A DNA stretch of 44,854 nt from Candidatus Heritagella gallinarum (lineage in GTDB: Bacteria > Bacillota > Clostridia > Oscillospirales > Acutalibacteraceae): contig CAJFNK010000015.1 of NCBI GenBank assembly GCA_904394685.1, positions 1-44,854 of the forward strand, given 5' to 3'. Within the stretch, counting starts at the first letter, position 1. Every line of letters begins with the position of its first letter. The position numbers and the translations under genes are program-made. Below, one piece after another: positions 22,575-30,299 of the stretch. Below the pieces are notes generated by a model. The model made no database searches and was not told the origin of the DNA. It worked only from the letters and a program-made list of their open reading frames with translations.

Positions 22575-22619
22575 GGGGTGCGGCATTGCGGCGAAAGCGG
22601 CAGTGCTGTACCCCTTTTT
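22575..22619 (+). terminator. Terminator of hup
   Basis: A 15-bp stem (GGGGTGCGGCATTGC with GCAGTGCTGTACCCC, several G-T pairs) and five T. Confidence 0.85.
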
Positions 22620-22666
22620 CGCTTTTTGCAGAGATTCAAAGGGGAAAACAGAGAGGAGAGATACCC

Positions 22667-22909
22667 ATGAGATTGGATAAATATTTAAAGGTTTCCCGAA
22701 TTATCAAAAGAAGAACCGTTGCAAACGAAGCCTGTGATGCAGGTAGAGTGCTGGTAAACGGCAAAGTGGCCCGTGCCTCCTATGATGTAAAGGTGGGGGA
22801 TGTTCTGGAATTACAGCTGGGCAGCCGTGTTATCCGAGCCAAAGTACTGACAGTGGCCGAAACCGTAAAGAAGGAAGCAGCTTCGGATATGTATCAGATT
22901 CTGGAATAA
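22667..22909 (+). CDS. rqcP: S4-domain protein RqcP (YabO)
   Basis: 80 aa from ATG 22667 after GAGAGGAGAG. Almost the whole protein is an S4 RNA-binding domain (MRLDKYLKVSRIIKRRTVAN, GRVLVNGKVARASYDVKVGD). RqcP binds the stalled 50S subunit and helps RqcH add alanine tails during ribosome quality control. Position between mazG/hup and yabP matches Bacillus yabO. Confidence 0.93.
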   Translation: MRLDKYLKVSRIIKRRTVANEACDAGRVLVNGKVARASYDVKVGDVLELQLGSRVIRAKVLTVAETVKKEAASDMYQILE

Positions 22910-22974
22910 GTTTGCCTCATAAAACCGGCTGCGGACTCATATCTTTTCCATAGTAGGGAAAGGATGTGGTTTGC

Positions 22975-23277
22975 ATGACAGTGACTGAAATGAAGAAAAA
23001 TGGGGAAGGGAAACGTGTTTCCACCATTCCCCACAGCCTGGTGCTGGAAAACCGGCGCAACCTTACGGCTACCGGCGTGTCGAATGTGGACAGCTATGAT
23101 GACCAGACGATTGTAGCCTATACCGACGAGGGGCAGCTGATTATCCGTGGGCATCAGCTGCATATGGAGCGCCTGAATACGGAATCCGGGGAATTGATTG
23201 TTACCGGTGAGGTGGTTTCCCTGACATATGCCGAAAACCGGCCGCAAGGTTCTTTTCTGTCCCGGTTATTCCGGTAA
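22975..23277 (+). CDS. yabP: Sporulation protein YabP
   Basis: 100 aa; ATG 22975 is preferred over GTG 22966, which touches the ribosome site. The YabP/YqfC fold is seen in PHSLVLENRRNLTATGVSNV, SYDDQTIVAYTDEGQLIIRG and VTGEVVSLTYAE. YabP and YabQ are needed for the cortex of the endospore. Followed by yabQ after six bases. Confidence 0.92.
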   Translation: MTVTEMKKNGEGKRVSTIPHSLVLENRRNLTATGVSNVDSYDDQTIVAYTDEGQLIIRGHQLHMERLNTESGELIVTGEVVSLTYAENRPQGSFLSRLFR

Positions 23278-23283
23278 GCTGGA

Positions 23284-23745
23284 ATGGCAGGGGAATTTTG
23301 GCCCGGCTTCCTGCTGGCGCTGGGGGCCGGTGTAGTGCTGGGAGCGGCATACGATAGTTTCCGGATTCTGCATTTGGTGCTGGGGGGAGGCAAAGGGCAG
23401 CGCTTCCTGTTTGATATGCTGTTTATGACGGTAGCTGCGCTGGTTACCTTTCTAACAGCGTTGGCCGCCGAAGCCGGACAGCTGCGGTTTTATCTGCTGG
23501 CAGGAGAGGGGATTGGGATGTGCGCCTGGGCGTTGACGTTTGGAGAGCTGACGCTCTGGGCAGCTTCGGTGATCGCAGCTTTTTTGAGATGGCTGCGGCG
23601 TTTGGGCAGATGGCTGATGCGTCCAATTTATCGGACAATTCGGCGTGTAATGAGGTTTTTTTGCCGTCAACTGGGGAAAATTCCGAAAAATATGTCCCGG
23701 AAACCAAAAAAATCCCTTGAAAGAGATGGGGAGAGTAGTGTATAA
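23284..23745 (+). CDS. yabQ: Spore cortex biosynthesis protein YabQ
   Basis: 153 aa with four or five membrane helices in residues 5-105 (FLLALGAGVVLGAAYDSFRIL, FDMLFMTVAALVTFLTA) and a long basic cytoplasmic tail (RLGRWLMRPIYRTIRRVMRF). It matches YabQ in length, topology and place. ATG 23284 lies six bases after the yabP stop, so coupling is likely. Confidence 0.9.
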   Translation: MAGEFWPGFLLALGAGVVLGAAYDSFRILHLVLGGGKGQRFLFDMLFMTVAALVTFLTALAAEAGQLRFYLLAGEGIGMCAWALTFGELTLWAASVIAAFLRWLRRLGRWLMRPIYRTIRRVMRFFCRQLGKIPKNMSRKPKKSLERDGESSV

Positions 23746-23746
23746 T
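23717..23746 (+). promoter_or_regulatory. Promoter of divIC, inside the end of yabQ
   Basis: TTGAAA (23717-23722), 18 bases and TATAAT (23741-23746). It lets the vegetative division gene be read apart from the sporulation genes. Confidence 0.7.
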
Positions 23747-23808
23747 CTAAAAAGCTGAAGAAGTTGGATTTGGCAAATTTGGCATGATGGCAGAAAGGAT
23801 GGGATTCG

Positions 23809-24111
23809 ATGCGTCTGCTGAAGAAGAAAAAAAATAAAGGTAGCTTTCTGCTTCGGATTTCAATTTTGTGCCTGGCTGCTTATGTTGCGATTACGCTGGT
23901 CAACCAGCAGCTTCAGATCAACCAGAAGAAAGACGAACTGGCAAACCTGCAAAGCCAGATCCGGGTGCAGGAAGTGAAAAACGAGGAACTCACCCATACC
24001 ATCGAGGCCAACGAGAAGGATGGCAGCGAGTATGCAGAACAGGTTGCCAGAGAAGAACTGGATTATGCAAAAACAGGGGAACGTGTGTTTATCATCATAT
24101 CCGGTGAATAA
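23809..24111 (+). CDS. divIC: Septum formation initiator FtsB/DivIC
   Basis: 100 aa. A basic cytoplasmic start (MRLLKKKKNK), one membrane helix (LLRISILCLAAYVAITLV, about 14-31), a coiled coil (LQINQKKDELANLQSQIRVQ onward, about 36-68) and the conserved end AREELDYAKTGERVFI. It acts in the divisome with FtsL and DivIB. Location between yabQ and yabR is as in Bacillus. Confidence 0.93.
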   Translation: MRLLKKKKNKGSFLLRISILCLAAYVAITLVNQQLQINQKKDELANLQSQIRVQEVKNEELTHTIEANEKDGSEYAEQVAREELDYAKTGERVFIIISGE

Positions 24112-24163
24112 GGACGGGGAACCTCTATGTTTTATTTAGATTTAAGGAGGAAAATATTCAGGT

Positions 24164-24655
24164 ATGCAGCTTGAGGTAGGATCGATTCTGGAAGGCAAGG
24201 TCACAGGTATCACAAAATTCGGGGCGTTTGTAGAGCTTCCCGGCGGAAAAACCGGGATGGTACATATCTCGGAAGTGGCGCCCACTTTTGTTAAGGAAAT
24301 TCGGGACTTTGTCACCGAGAATCAGACAGTAAAGGTCAAGGTGCTCAGCATCGGCGAAGACGGGAAAATCAGCCTTTCGATGAAAAAGGCGCTGGACCCT
24401 GCCCAGCAGCAGCCCCAGCGCAGAGAGCAGAGAGGCGGTAACGGCCCCCGTGCTCCCCGCCAGCCCCGACCGGCTGCCGTTAGCCCCGGACGTCCCGGAA
24501 ACTATGAATGGCAGAGCCGCCGCAACGAAGGCGGAAGCTTTGAGGATATGATGTCACGCTTCAAGCAGAGCAGCGATGAAAAAATGTCCGACTTAAAGCG
24601 GGCCGTAGAGAGCAAGCGTGGCGGGTTCTCCCGTCACAACAACCCCAGAGGGTAA
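24164..24655 (+). CDS. yabR: S1-domain RNA-binding protein, YabR-like
   Basis: 163 aa. Residues 1-74 are a single S1 domain (VGSILEGKVTGITKFGAFVEL, GMVHISEVAPTFVKEIRDF, KISLSMKKAL). Residues 75-163 are a disordered tail rich in Arg, Gln, Pro and Gly (QQQPQRREQRGGNGP) that ends with a helix (SFEDMMSRFKQSSDEKMSDL). Such proteins bind RNA or ribosomes. GGAGG lies 13 bases before the ATG, a rather long distance. Confidence 0.9.
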   Translation: MQLEVGSILEGKVTGITKFGAFVELPGGKTGMVHISEVAPTFVKEIRDFVTENQTVKVKVLSIGEDGKISLSMKKALDPAQQQPQRREQRGGNGPRAPRQPRPAAVSPGRPGNYEWQSRRNEGGSFEDMMSRFKQSSDEKMSDLKRAVESKRGGFSRHNNPRG

Positions 24656-24683
24656 TTTCTGGAGGGAACAGAATACCATCAGG

Positions 24684-24716
24684 CGGCGGAAGGGCAACCC
24701 CTATCCGCCGTTTTTT
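24684..24716 (+). terminator. Terminator of the divIC-yabR unit
   Basis: CGGCGGA/TCCGCCG with AGGG/CCCT stacked inside, then six T. Confidence 0.88.
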
Positions 24717-24734
24717 CTATCAGGAGGAACCATC

Positions 24735-25889
24735 ATGCGAATCAAAAATGCGGTCCTTCATACCATGGAGGGCATAGATTTTGAAAATGGCTGGATGACG
24801 TCGGCAAATGGCGTGATTACCGGCATTGGCCCCATGGGGATTTGCCCGGAGCAGCCCGGAGAGGAATGGCTGGATCTGAAGGGCGCCCATGTATATCCCG
24901 GATTTATCGACGCCCACACCCATCTGGGCATGTGGGAGGATGGTCTGAACTTTGAGGGGGACGACGGCAACGAGGAGACCGACCCGCTGACCCCGCAGCT
25001 CAGAGCTATCGACGCCCTGAATCCCATGGACCGCTGTTTCCGGGAGGCACTGGAAAGCGGCGTTACCACCGTGGTGACAGGCCCCGGCAGCGCCAACCCC
25101 ATTGGCGGACAGCTTGCTGCTGTGAAAACCTTTGGAAAATGGATTGACAAAATGATTGTCAAAGCGCCGCTGGCCATGAAAATGGCGCTGGGCGAAAACC
25201 CAAAATCTGTCTATCACGGAAAAGGACAGGCTCCCATCACCCGGATGGGGACGGCAGCTCTGATTCGAGAGCAGCTTTATAAGGCTCGCCGGTATCAGGA
25301 AGATCTGGAGCGTGCCGAGGCGGACGAGGAAATTGACCCGCCGGAGTATGACAGCAAATGTGAAGCGCTGCTCCCGCTGCTCCGCCGTGAAATTCAGGCA
25401 CATATTCACTGCCACCGTGCAGACGATATTTTTACCGCTATCCGAATTGCTGAGGAATTTCAGCTCGATTATGTGATTGTTCATGGAACCGAGGGACATT
25501 TGATCGCAGAAGAACTGGCAGAGAAAAAGGTGAGGGTACTCAACGGGCCGATTCTTTGTGACCGCTCCAAGCCGGAGCTGCGGAATTTGACCCCCGCCTG
25601 CCCCGGAAAGCTGACAGCAGCCGGGGTGCAGACAGCGCTGATTACCGACCATCCGGTAATCCCGATTCAGTATCTCCCCCTGTGCGCTGGGCTGGCAGTT
25701 CGGGAAGGGATGGATCGGGAGGCCGCCATGCGTGCCATTACCATTGAGCCTGCCAGAATCTGCGGCATCGACAGCCGGGTTGGTTCTCTGGCAGTAGGAA
25801 AGGATGCAGACTGCGTGGTGTTCCGTCAGAACCCGCTGACCCTTGCGGCAAAGCCGGAAAAGGTGTTTGTTGCCGGACGTGAAGTATAA
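24735..25889 (+). CDS. Amidohydrolase, imidazolonepropionase-like
   Basis: 384 aa from ATG 24735 after CAGGAGGAACC. The metal motif is DAHTHLGMW (His61, His63). Other motifs are GVTTVVTGPGSANPIGGQ, HCHRADD, YVIVHGTEG, TDHPVIP and GSLAVGKDADCVVF. It is a cytoplasmic TIM-barrel member of COG1228. The substrate is unknown; the GPGSANPIGGQ loop and absence of hut genes nearby argue against true imidazolonepropionase. The fumarase-subunit gene follows after 13 bases, so the two may share a transcript. Confidence 0.88.
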   Translation: MRIKNAVLHTMEGIDFENGWMTSANGVITGIGPMGICPEQPGEEWLDLKGAHVYPGFIDAHTHLGMWEDGLNFEGDDGNEETDPLTPQLRAIDALNPMDRCFREALESGVTTVVTGPGSANPIGGQLAAVKTFGKWIDKMIVKAPLAMKMALGENPKSVYHGKGQAPITRMGTAALIREQLYKARRYQEDLERAEADEEIDPPEYDSKCEALLPLLRREIQAHIHCHRADDIFTAIRIAEEFQLDYVIVHGTEGHLIAEELAEKKVRVLNGPILCDRSKPELRNLTPACPGKLTAAGVQTALITDHPVIPIQYLPLCAGLAVREGMDREAAMRAITIEPARICGIDSRVGSLAVGKDADCVVFRQNPLTLAAKPEKVFVAGREV

Positions 25890-25902
25890 AGGAGGCTTTT
25901 TC

Positions 25903-26745
25903 ATGATTCGAGTGATTGACGCTGCGGAGATAACCCGTGAAGTGCGCCGCCTGTGTATAGAGGCCAACCGGGTGCTCCCGGCCGATATGGAGCAGTGTAT
26001 CCGCTGCGCTTCCGAAAGGGAATCCCATCCGATTGGGAAATCCATCATGAAAGATATTTGCGATAATATGGATGCTGCCAGAGAACTGACACTCCCCATT
26101 TGCCAAGATACCGGAATGGCGGTGGTGTTTGCCGAAATCGGGCAGGATGTCCATATCGAGGGGAATTTTGAGGATGCCGTGAACGAGGGCGTTCGTCAGG
26201 GATATGTGGAGGGACTTCTCCGCTGTTCGGTGGTGGCCGACCCGATTCGCCGTGGCAACACCAACGATAATACACCGGCGATTCTGCATACCCGTCTGGT
26301 TCCCGGCAATCAGATTCATCTGATGGTGGCACCAAAAGGCTTTGGCAGCGAAAACATGAGCCGCACAATCATGCTCACTCCGTCGGCCAGCCGAGAGCAG
26401 ATCATTCAGGCGGTGGTGGAAACCGCACGCCTTGCCGGAGCGAACCCCTGCCCGCCTATGATGCTGGGCGTGGGCATTGGCGGCGATTTTGAGCTGTGCG
26501 CTCTGCTGGCGAAAAAGGCTCTTTGCCGTCCAGTTTCCCAGCGCAACCCCGATCCTTTTTATGCACAGCTGGAAGCGGAGATGCTGGAAGCTGTGAACCA
26601 GTTGGATATCGGGCCGCAGGGCTTTGGCGGACAGACCACGGCACTGGCAGTGAATATCGAGCAGTATCCCACTCATATTGCAGGTTTGCCCATGGCGGTG
26701 AATGTGGGATGCCATGTGACCCGTCACGGAGAAACCGTGATCTGA
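25903..26745 (+). CDS. Class I fumarate hydratase alpha subunit (TtdA-like)
   Basis: 280 aa; ATG 25903 follows AAAGGAGG. It matches the alpha part of 4Fe-4S hydro-lyases: LPICQDTGMAVVFAEIGQ with Cys67, RRGNTNDNTPAILH, APKGFGSENMSR, CPPMMLGVGIGGDFELC and GFGGQTTAL. With a beta subunit it would hydrate fumarate to malate, or act on tartrate. No beta gene follows; the next gene is hpf, 161 bases away. It stands behind an amidohydrolase gene, an unusual partner. Confidence 0.92.
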   Translation: MIRVIDAAEITREVRRLCIEANRVLPADMEQCIRCASERESHPIGKSIMKDICDNMDAARELTLPICQDTGMAVVFAEIGQDVHIEGNFEDAVNEGVRQGYVEGLLRCSVVADPIRRGNTNDNTPAILHTRLVPGNQIHLMVAPKGFGSENMSRTIMLTPSASREQIIQAVVETARLAGANPCPPMMLGVGIGGDFELCALLAKKALCRPVSQRNPDPFYAQLEAEMLEAVNQLDIGPQGFGGQTTALAVNIEQYPTHIAGLPMAVNVGCHVTRHGETVI

Positions 26746-26798
26746 GAAAAATATTTTTAAAAACTATATAATTTCTTTACAATTCATCCATAAAACTC

Positions 26799-26827
26799 TT
26801 TAAAACTTTTATTAAATGTGTTATACT
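26799..26827 (+). promoter_or_regulatory. Promoter of hpf
   Basis: TTTAAA (26799-26804), 17 bases and TATACT (26822-26827) in a very AT-rich region. Confidence 0.6.
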
Positions 26828-26840
26828 ATAAGCACAGATA

Positions 26841-26876
26841 CAGGAGAGCTTTTCCAAATGATTCGAAAAGCGCCTG
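26841..26876 (+). other. Leader hairpin of hpf
   Basis: GCTTTTC (26848-26854) pairs with GAAAAGC (26865-26871), and the outer CAGG with CCTG. It lies in the 5' leader about 30 bases before the start codon; no T-tract follows. Confidence 0.45.
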
Positions 26877-26906
26877 CATAGTTTTAAAGTGTTAGGAGAT
26901 GTTGGC

Positions 26907-27452
26907 ATGAAAATTACGATCATAGGCAGAAAGGTTACCCTGCGGGACAACTTCAAGGAGCTTGCAACCCGGAAGCTCATGCGCTTTGACCGGATTTTCG
27001 ATGAGAATGCAGAAGCCACCGTCACGGTGACGCTGGAGCGGAACCGTCAAACGGTGGAAATCACCATCCGTCAGCCGGGCATGATCTGCCGTGCGGAGGA
27101 AACCGCCGCAGAAATGAACGACGCTCTGGATAAGGTGATTTCTGCTCTGGGCCGGCAGATCCGCAAAAATAAAACCCGGCTGGAGAAGCGTCTCCACACC
27201 GGGGCCATCGATCAGTATGTGCAGGAGTATGCGGAGGATGCCGGGCCTGTGGATGAGGAGCCGGAAGAATATGAGATTGTGAAAACCAAGCATTTCTATG
27301 TAAAGCCCGCCAGTGTGGAAGAGGCGATTTTGCAGATGAATATGCTGGAGCACCAGTTCTTCATGTTCCGCAACACCGAGAACAACGAGATCAATGTGGT
27401 GTACCGCCGCAAAGATGGCAAGTATGGCCTGTTGGAGCCGGACGACGAATAA
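26907..27452 (+). CDS. hpf: Ribosome hibernation promoting factor, long form
   Basis: 181 aa from ATG 26907 after TTAGGAGATG. Residues 1-100 are the HPF/YfiA domain that binds the 30S decoding region (MKITIIGRKVTLRDNFKELA). Residues about 125-181 are the dimerisation domain of the long form (IVKTKHFYVKPASVEEAILQ, GHQFF-like EHQFFMFRN, INVVYRRKDGKYGLLEP). It pairs two 70S ribosomes into 100S dimers in stationary phase. It has its own promoter and terminator. Confidence 0.95.
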   Translation: MKITIIGRKVTLRDNFKELATRKLMRFDRIFDENAEATVTVTLERNRQTVEITIRQPGMICRAEETAAEMNDALDKVISALGRQIRKNKTRLEKRLHTGAIDQYVQEYAEDAGPVDEEPEEYEIVKTKHFYVKPASVEEAILQMNMLEHQFFMFRNTENNEINVVYRRKDGKYGLLEPDDE

Positions 27453-27470
27453 AAAACAGAAGCAATCACA

Positions 27471-27499
27471 AGGGCTGCGCCAAAAACGCAGCCCTTTTT
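27471..27499 (+). terminator. Terminator of hpf
   Basis: AGGGCTGCG (27471-27479) and CGCAGCCCT (27487-27495) around CCAAAAA, followed by T5. Confidence 0.93.
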
Positions 27500-27514
27500 C
27501 TAACGGAGGCTTTT

Positions 27515-27970
27515 ATGAAAAAAATAGAAAGAGATAAAGCTATTTTTTTATCAGATATAGAAGCAAACCAAGAATATTACCAGCACAATTCGCTTTGTAG
27601 CTGTTCGGTATGCCGGAATTTTTATGCACAGATCAGTGGGAAGTACCAGGAGCTGGAAGATTTTCTTTTAGAATTTGGTGTGGATATTGTCCGTCCTGAT
27701 GAACTTGTCTGGACGGAAGCAGAAGAAACGATCGACTATATCGCCATGTATACTGTGAAGGGAGATGTGCTGTTTTTAGAAGAAAAAGAATTTTTAGTCG
27801 GTGAACAGAATATCATGGTAGACGAAACGGTGAATTTTCCAAACGAGCAAGTATCGCCCTGTTTTGGCATCACTGTGTTTTCGATTTCTCTGCCATGGGT
27901 TTTGGACAAGTCGCTTCCACACTCCCAAAAAAAGAGATGGAGATTGTTAAAAGGGATAAAAAGAAGCTGA
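27515..27970 (+). CDS. Uncharacterised protein with a CxCxxC cluster
   Basis: 151 aa; ACGGAGG lies eight bases before the ATG. Near the N-terminus is SLCSCSVCRNFYAQI (about 26-40), a compact Cys cluster that could bind a metal. Then comes LEDFLLEFGVDIVRPDELVW and a beta-rich second half (YIAMYTVKGDVLFLEE, CFGITVFSISLPWVL). There is no signal or membrane helix. I recall similar small proteins in other Clostridia but cannot name a function; immunity-like or metal-binding roles are guesses. It is AT-richer than its neighbours and stands alone between two transcription units. Confidence 0.7.
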   Translation: MKKIERDKAIFLSDIEANQEYYQHNSLCSCSVCRNFYAQISGKYQELEDFLLEFGVDIVRPDELVWTEAEETIDYIAMYTVKGDVLFLEEKEFLVGEQNIMVDETVNFPNEQVSPCFGITVFSISLPWVLDKSLPHSQKKRWRLLKGIKRS

Positions 27971-27975
27971 AAAGT

Positions 27976-28004
27976 TTGCGCTGAATGGCTGCTTGTGGTA
28001 CAAT
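27976..28004 (+). promoter_or_regulatory. Promoter of the RlmL-like gene
   Basis: TTGCGC (27976-27981), 17 bases and TACAAT (27999-28004), with TGG just before the -10. Confidence 0.7.
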
Positions 28005-28040
28005 CAATAGGATCAATGAGAGAAAGGACAGGTCGCATAC

Positions 28041-29180
28041 ATGGAACTGTTTGAAATGGTAGCCCCCTGTTTGCTGGGAGTCGAGGGGCTGGTTGGAGAA
28101 GAACTGCGGCAGATGGAGGCCGTTGACGTTCGCCCCGAAAACGGAAGGGTGTTTTTTAAGGGAGATGACCGCATGCTGGCTCGTGTCAACATGGGCTCCC
28201 GGTATAGTGAGCGGATTTTGATTCATCTGGGCTCTTTTGCGGCCCGTAGCTTTGAGGAATTATTTCAGGGAGTCAAGTCGCTGCCCTGGGAGCGCTGGAT
28301 TGGTAAGGACGACGCTTTTCCTGTAAAGGGACGCTCCCTCAGCTCCAAACTTTATAGTGTTCCAGACTGCCAGTCGATTATCAAAAAGGCAGTGGTGGAG
28401 CGTCTGCGCTCCAAATATCATGTTTCCTGGTTTGAAGAAACCGGGCCGGTACATCAGATTCAGTTTTTGCTTATGAAAGACAAAGTCAGCTTGATGCTGG
28501 ATGCTTCCGGCGCCGGGCTGCACAAACGGGGATATCGCCAGAATTCCACCGAGGCCCCCATCAAAGAAACCCTGGCGGCCGCTATGGTCAAACTCTCCCG
28601 TGTGCGTTCCGACGGCAACTTTATCGACCCCTTCTGCGGCTCCGGAACCCTGCTCACCGAAGCAGCACTGTATGCGCTGAATATTGCGCCCGGATTGCAG
28701 CGCCGGTTTTCAGCGGAAAAATGGGAGCAGATTGATAGCCGTGTCTGGCAGGAGGAGCGCAACCGGGCCCGTGACTTGGTGAAGCGGGACGCCACGTTCC
28801 GTGCAACCGGTTATGACCTCGATCCGGCGGCGGTTTCCCTTGCGCTGGATAACGCCCGGAAGGCGGGGGTCATCGCTTTTGTCAAGGCCGAAAAGCGTGA
28901 TATCCGTGATTTTAAAGCAGAGGGTGACTACGGCTGTGTGATCTGTAACCCGCCTTATGGTGAGCGCCTGCTGGATGTGCAGGCGGCGCAGGAGCTCTAT
29001 CAGGTGATGGGGAAGGTGTTTGTTCCGCAGCATGGGTGGAGTTATTCCATTATCAGCCCCGACGAAACGTTCGAGGACTGCTTTGGCCGTCCGGCAGACA
29101 AGCGCCGAAAGCTCTATAACGGCATGATTAAGTGTCAGTATTATCAGTATTATACCTATCCACGGGAACGCAAGGGCTAA
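28041..29180 (+). CDS. THUMP-domain class I SAM methyltransferase, RlmL/YpsC-like
   Basis: 379 aa. Residues 1-150 hold a ferredoxin-like and THUMP RNA-binding region. Residues 160-379 are the UPF0020 methylase, with GLHKRGYRQNSTEAPIKETLAA, FIDPFCGSGTLLTEAAL for SAM and the catalytic NPPYGERL motif for N2-guanine methylation of 23S rRNA (position 2445 in E. coli). It lacks the second RlmK domain of the E. coli fusion, as is normal in Firmicutes. Own promoter. Confidence 0.92.
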   Translation: MELFEMVAPCLLGVEGLVGEELRQMEAVDVRPENGRVFFKGDDRMLARVNMGSRYSERILIHLGSFAARSFEELFQGVKSLPWERWIGKDDAFPVKGRSLSSKLYSVPDCQSIIKKAVVERLRSKYHVSWFEETGPVHQIQFLLMKDKVSLMLDASGAGLHKRGYRQNSTEAPIKETLAAAMVKLSRVRSDGNFIDPFCGSGTLLTEAALYALNIAPGLQRRFSAEKWEQIDSRVWQEERNRARDLVKRDATFRATGYDLDPAAVSLALDNARKAGVIAFVKAEKRDIRDFKAEGDYGCVICNPPYGERLLDVQAAQELYQVMGKVFVPQHGWSYSIISPDETFEDCFGRPADKRRKLYNGMIKCQYYQYYTYPRERKG

Positions 29181-29336
29181 TCTGCTATAAGCTGTTTCAG
29201 CTATTGCTACTACTGTCACACAAGGAAACATAAAACTGCCAAAGAAAGCGGCTTTTTACAAGAACCAATTGGAAAAGACGGGCTATAATGACAAAAAACC
29301 TGGTGACAGGGTAACATTTGAAAGGAATGACAGGTT

Positions 29337-29729
29337 ATGAAAAACAAGAAAGCATGGATAGGATTGGGCGCTGTGATTGTGATAGCAGCAATCCTTTTTG
29401 CGGTATACTGGGCCTTTGTCCCCAAGGGGGTGCAGGGTGCCAAGACCATTACGGTAGAAGTTTTCAACGGAGAAGAATCCGTTGGGAGCCATACGCTGAA
29501 AACCGATGAGGAATATCTGCGTGGCGCACTGGAAGAAGCCGAACTGGTGGAAGGCGAAGAAAGCGCCACAGGGCTTTTTGTTAAAACGGTGGATGGGATT
29601 ACCGCTGATGACAGCCAGCAGCAGTGGTGGTGTATTACCAAAGACGGCAAAGATCTGAATACCGGTGTGGATGCAACTCCCATTGCAGACGGAGATCGGT
29701 TTGAGATCACACTGAAAACCGGATGGTGA
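29337..29729 (+). CDS. Membrane-anchored DUF4430 protein
   Basis: 130 aa. One N-terminal helix (WIGLGAVIVIAAILFAVYWAF, about 6-26) with no lipobox works as anchor. Residues about 38-130 are a DUF4430 domain (ITVEVFNGEESVGSHTLKTD, QQWWCITKDGKDLNTGVDA, DGDRFEITLKTG), a fold related to the C-terminal domain of transcobalamin. The protein should face outward. The stop overlaps the ATG of the transporter gene (TGATG), so they form a pair. A role in presenting a ligand to the S-component is likely; the ligand, perhaps a corrinoid, is not shown by sequence. Confidence 0.85.
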   Translation: MKNKKAWIGLGAVIVIAAILFAVYWAFVPKGVQGAKTITVEVFNGEESVGSHTLKTDEEYLRGALEEAELVEGEESATGLFVKTVDGITADDSQQQWWCITKDGKDLNTGVDATPIADGDRFEITLKTGW

Positions 29730-30223
29730 TGAAACCGAAGGAACTGGTAACGGCAGCTTTTATGGGAGCGCTCCTGTATGTGCAGCAGGTAGCGTTGGCT
29801 GCGTTGCCCAATATTCATCTTTGCGCATTTCTGATTATTCTGTATGCGTTGTATTTTCCCCGTGCAGCAGTGTTTGCAGTGTCGGTTTTTATTCTTCTGG
29901 AGGGGGTCACCTATGGCTTTGGCCTGTGGTGGATCAACTATCTGTATGTGTGGCCGCTGCTGTTGGCGGTGGCGCTGCTTTTTCGAAAAAATCGTTCCCC
30001 TGTGTTTTGGGCGGCGATTGCAGGGGGATTCGGATTGATATATGGAGCTTTGTGTGCGATTCCATACTTTTTTATCGGCGGAATGGCTGCGGCAGTAAGC
30101 TACTGGATATACGGAATTCCTTTTGACCTGATTCACTGTGTGGGGAACGTGTGTATCATGCTCTTGCTATGGAAGCCGATGGGGAAGGCATTTGCCCGGC
30201 TTGAAAAACTGGTGCAGGGATAA
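29729..30223 (+). CDS. ECF transporter S-component
   Basis: 164 aa from ATG 29729 (an ATG six bases earlier is possible). Five or six membrane helices (LVTAAFMGALLYVQQVALA, AFLIILYALYFPRAAVFAVS, YVWPLLLAVALLF) fit the ECF substrate-binding subunit. No EcfA/EcfT genes are nearby, so it would share a general ECF module. Partner with DUF4430. No cobalamin riboswitch is seen in the 156-base leader. Confidence 0.82.
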   Translation: MKPKELVTAAFMGALLYVQQVALAALPNIHLCAFLIILYALYFPRAAVFAVSVFILLEGVTYGFGLWWINYLYVWPLLLAVALLFRKNRSPVFWAAIAGGFGLIYGALCAIPYFFIGGMAAAVSYWIYGIPFDLIHCVGNVCIMLLLWKPMGKAFARLEKLVQG

Positions 30224-30299
30224 AATTCACAATGGGGTTGGGTTCCAAAGATATCTTGAAGATATGAACTTCTAAACTTTAGGAAAGGACGGCGCAGCT

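Noticed and set aside
24720-26099. 459-codon minus-strand frame across the amidohydrolase and fumarase genes
   Set aside because: Antisense shadow of two well-supported genes, without start signals.
29181-29336. A cobalamin or other riboswitch before the DUF4430 gene
   Set aside because: No conserved riboswitch core such as the B12 box was seen, only small hairpins.
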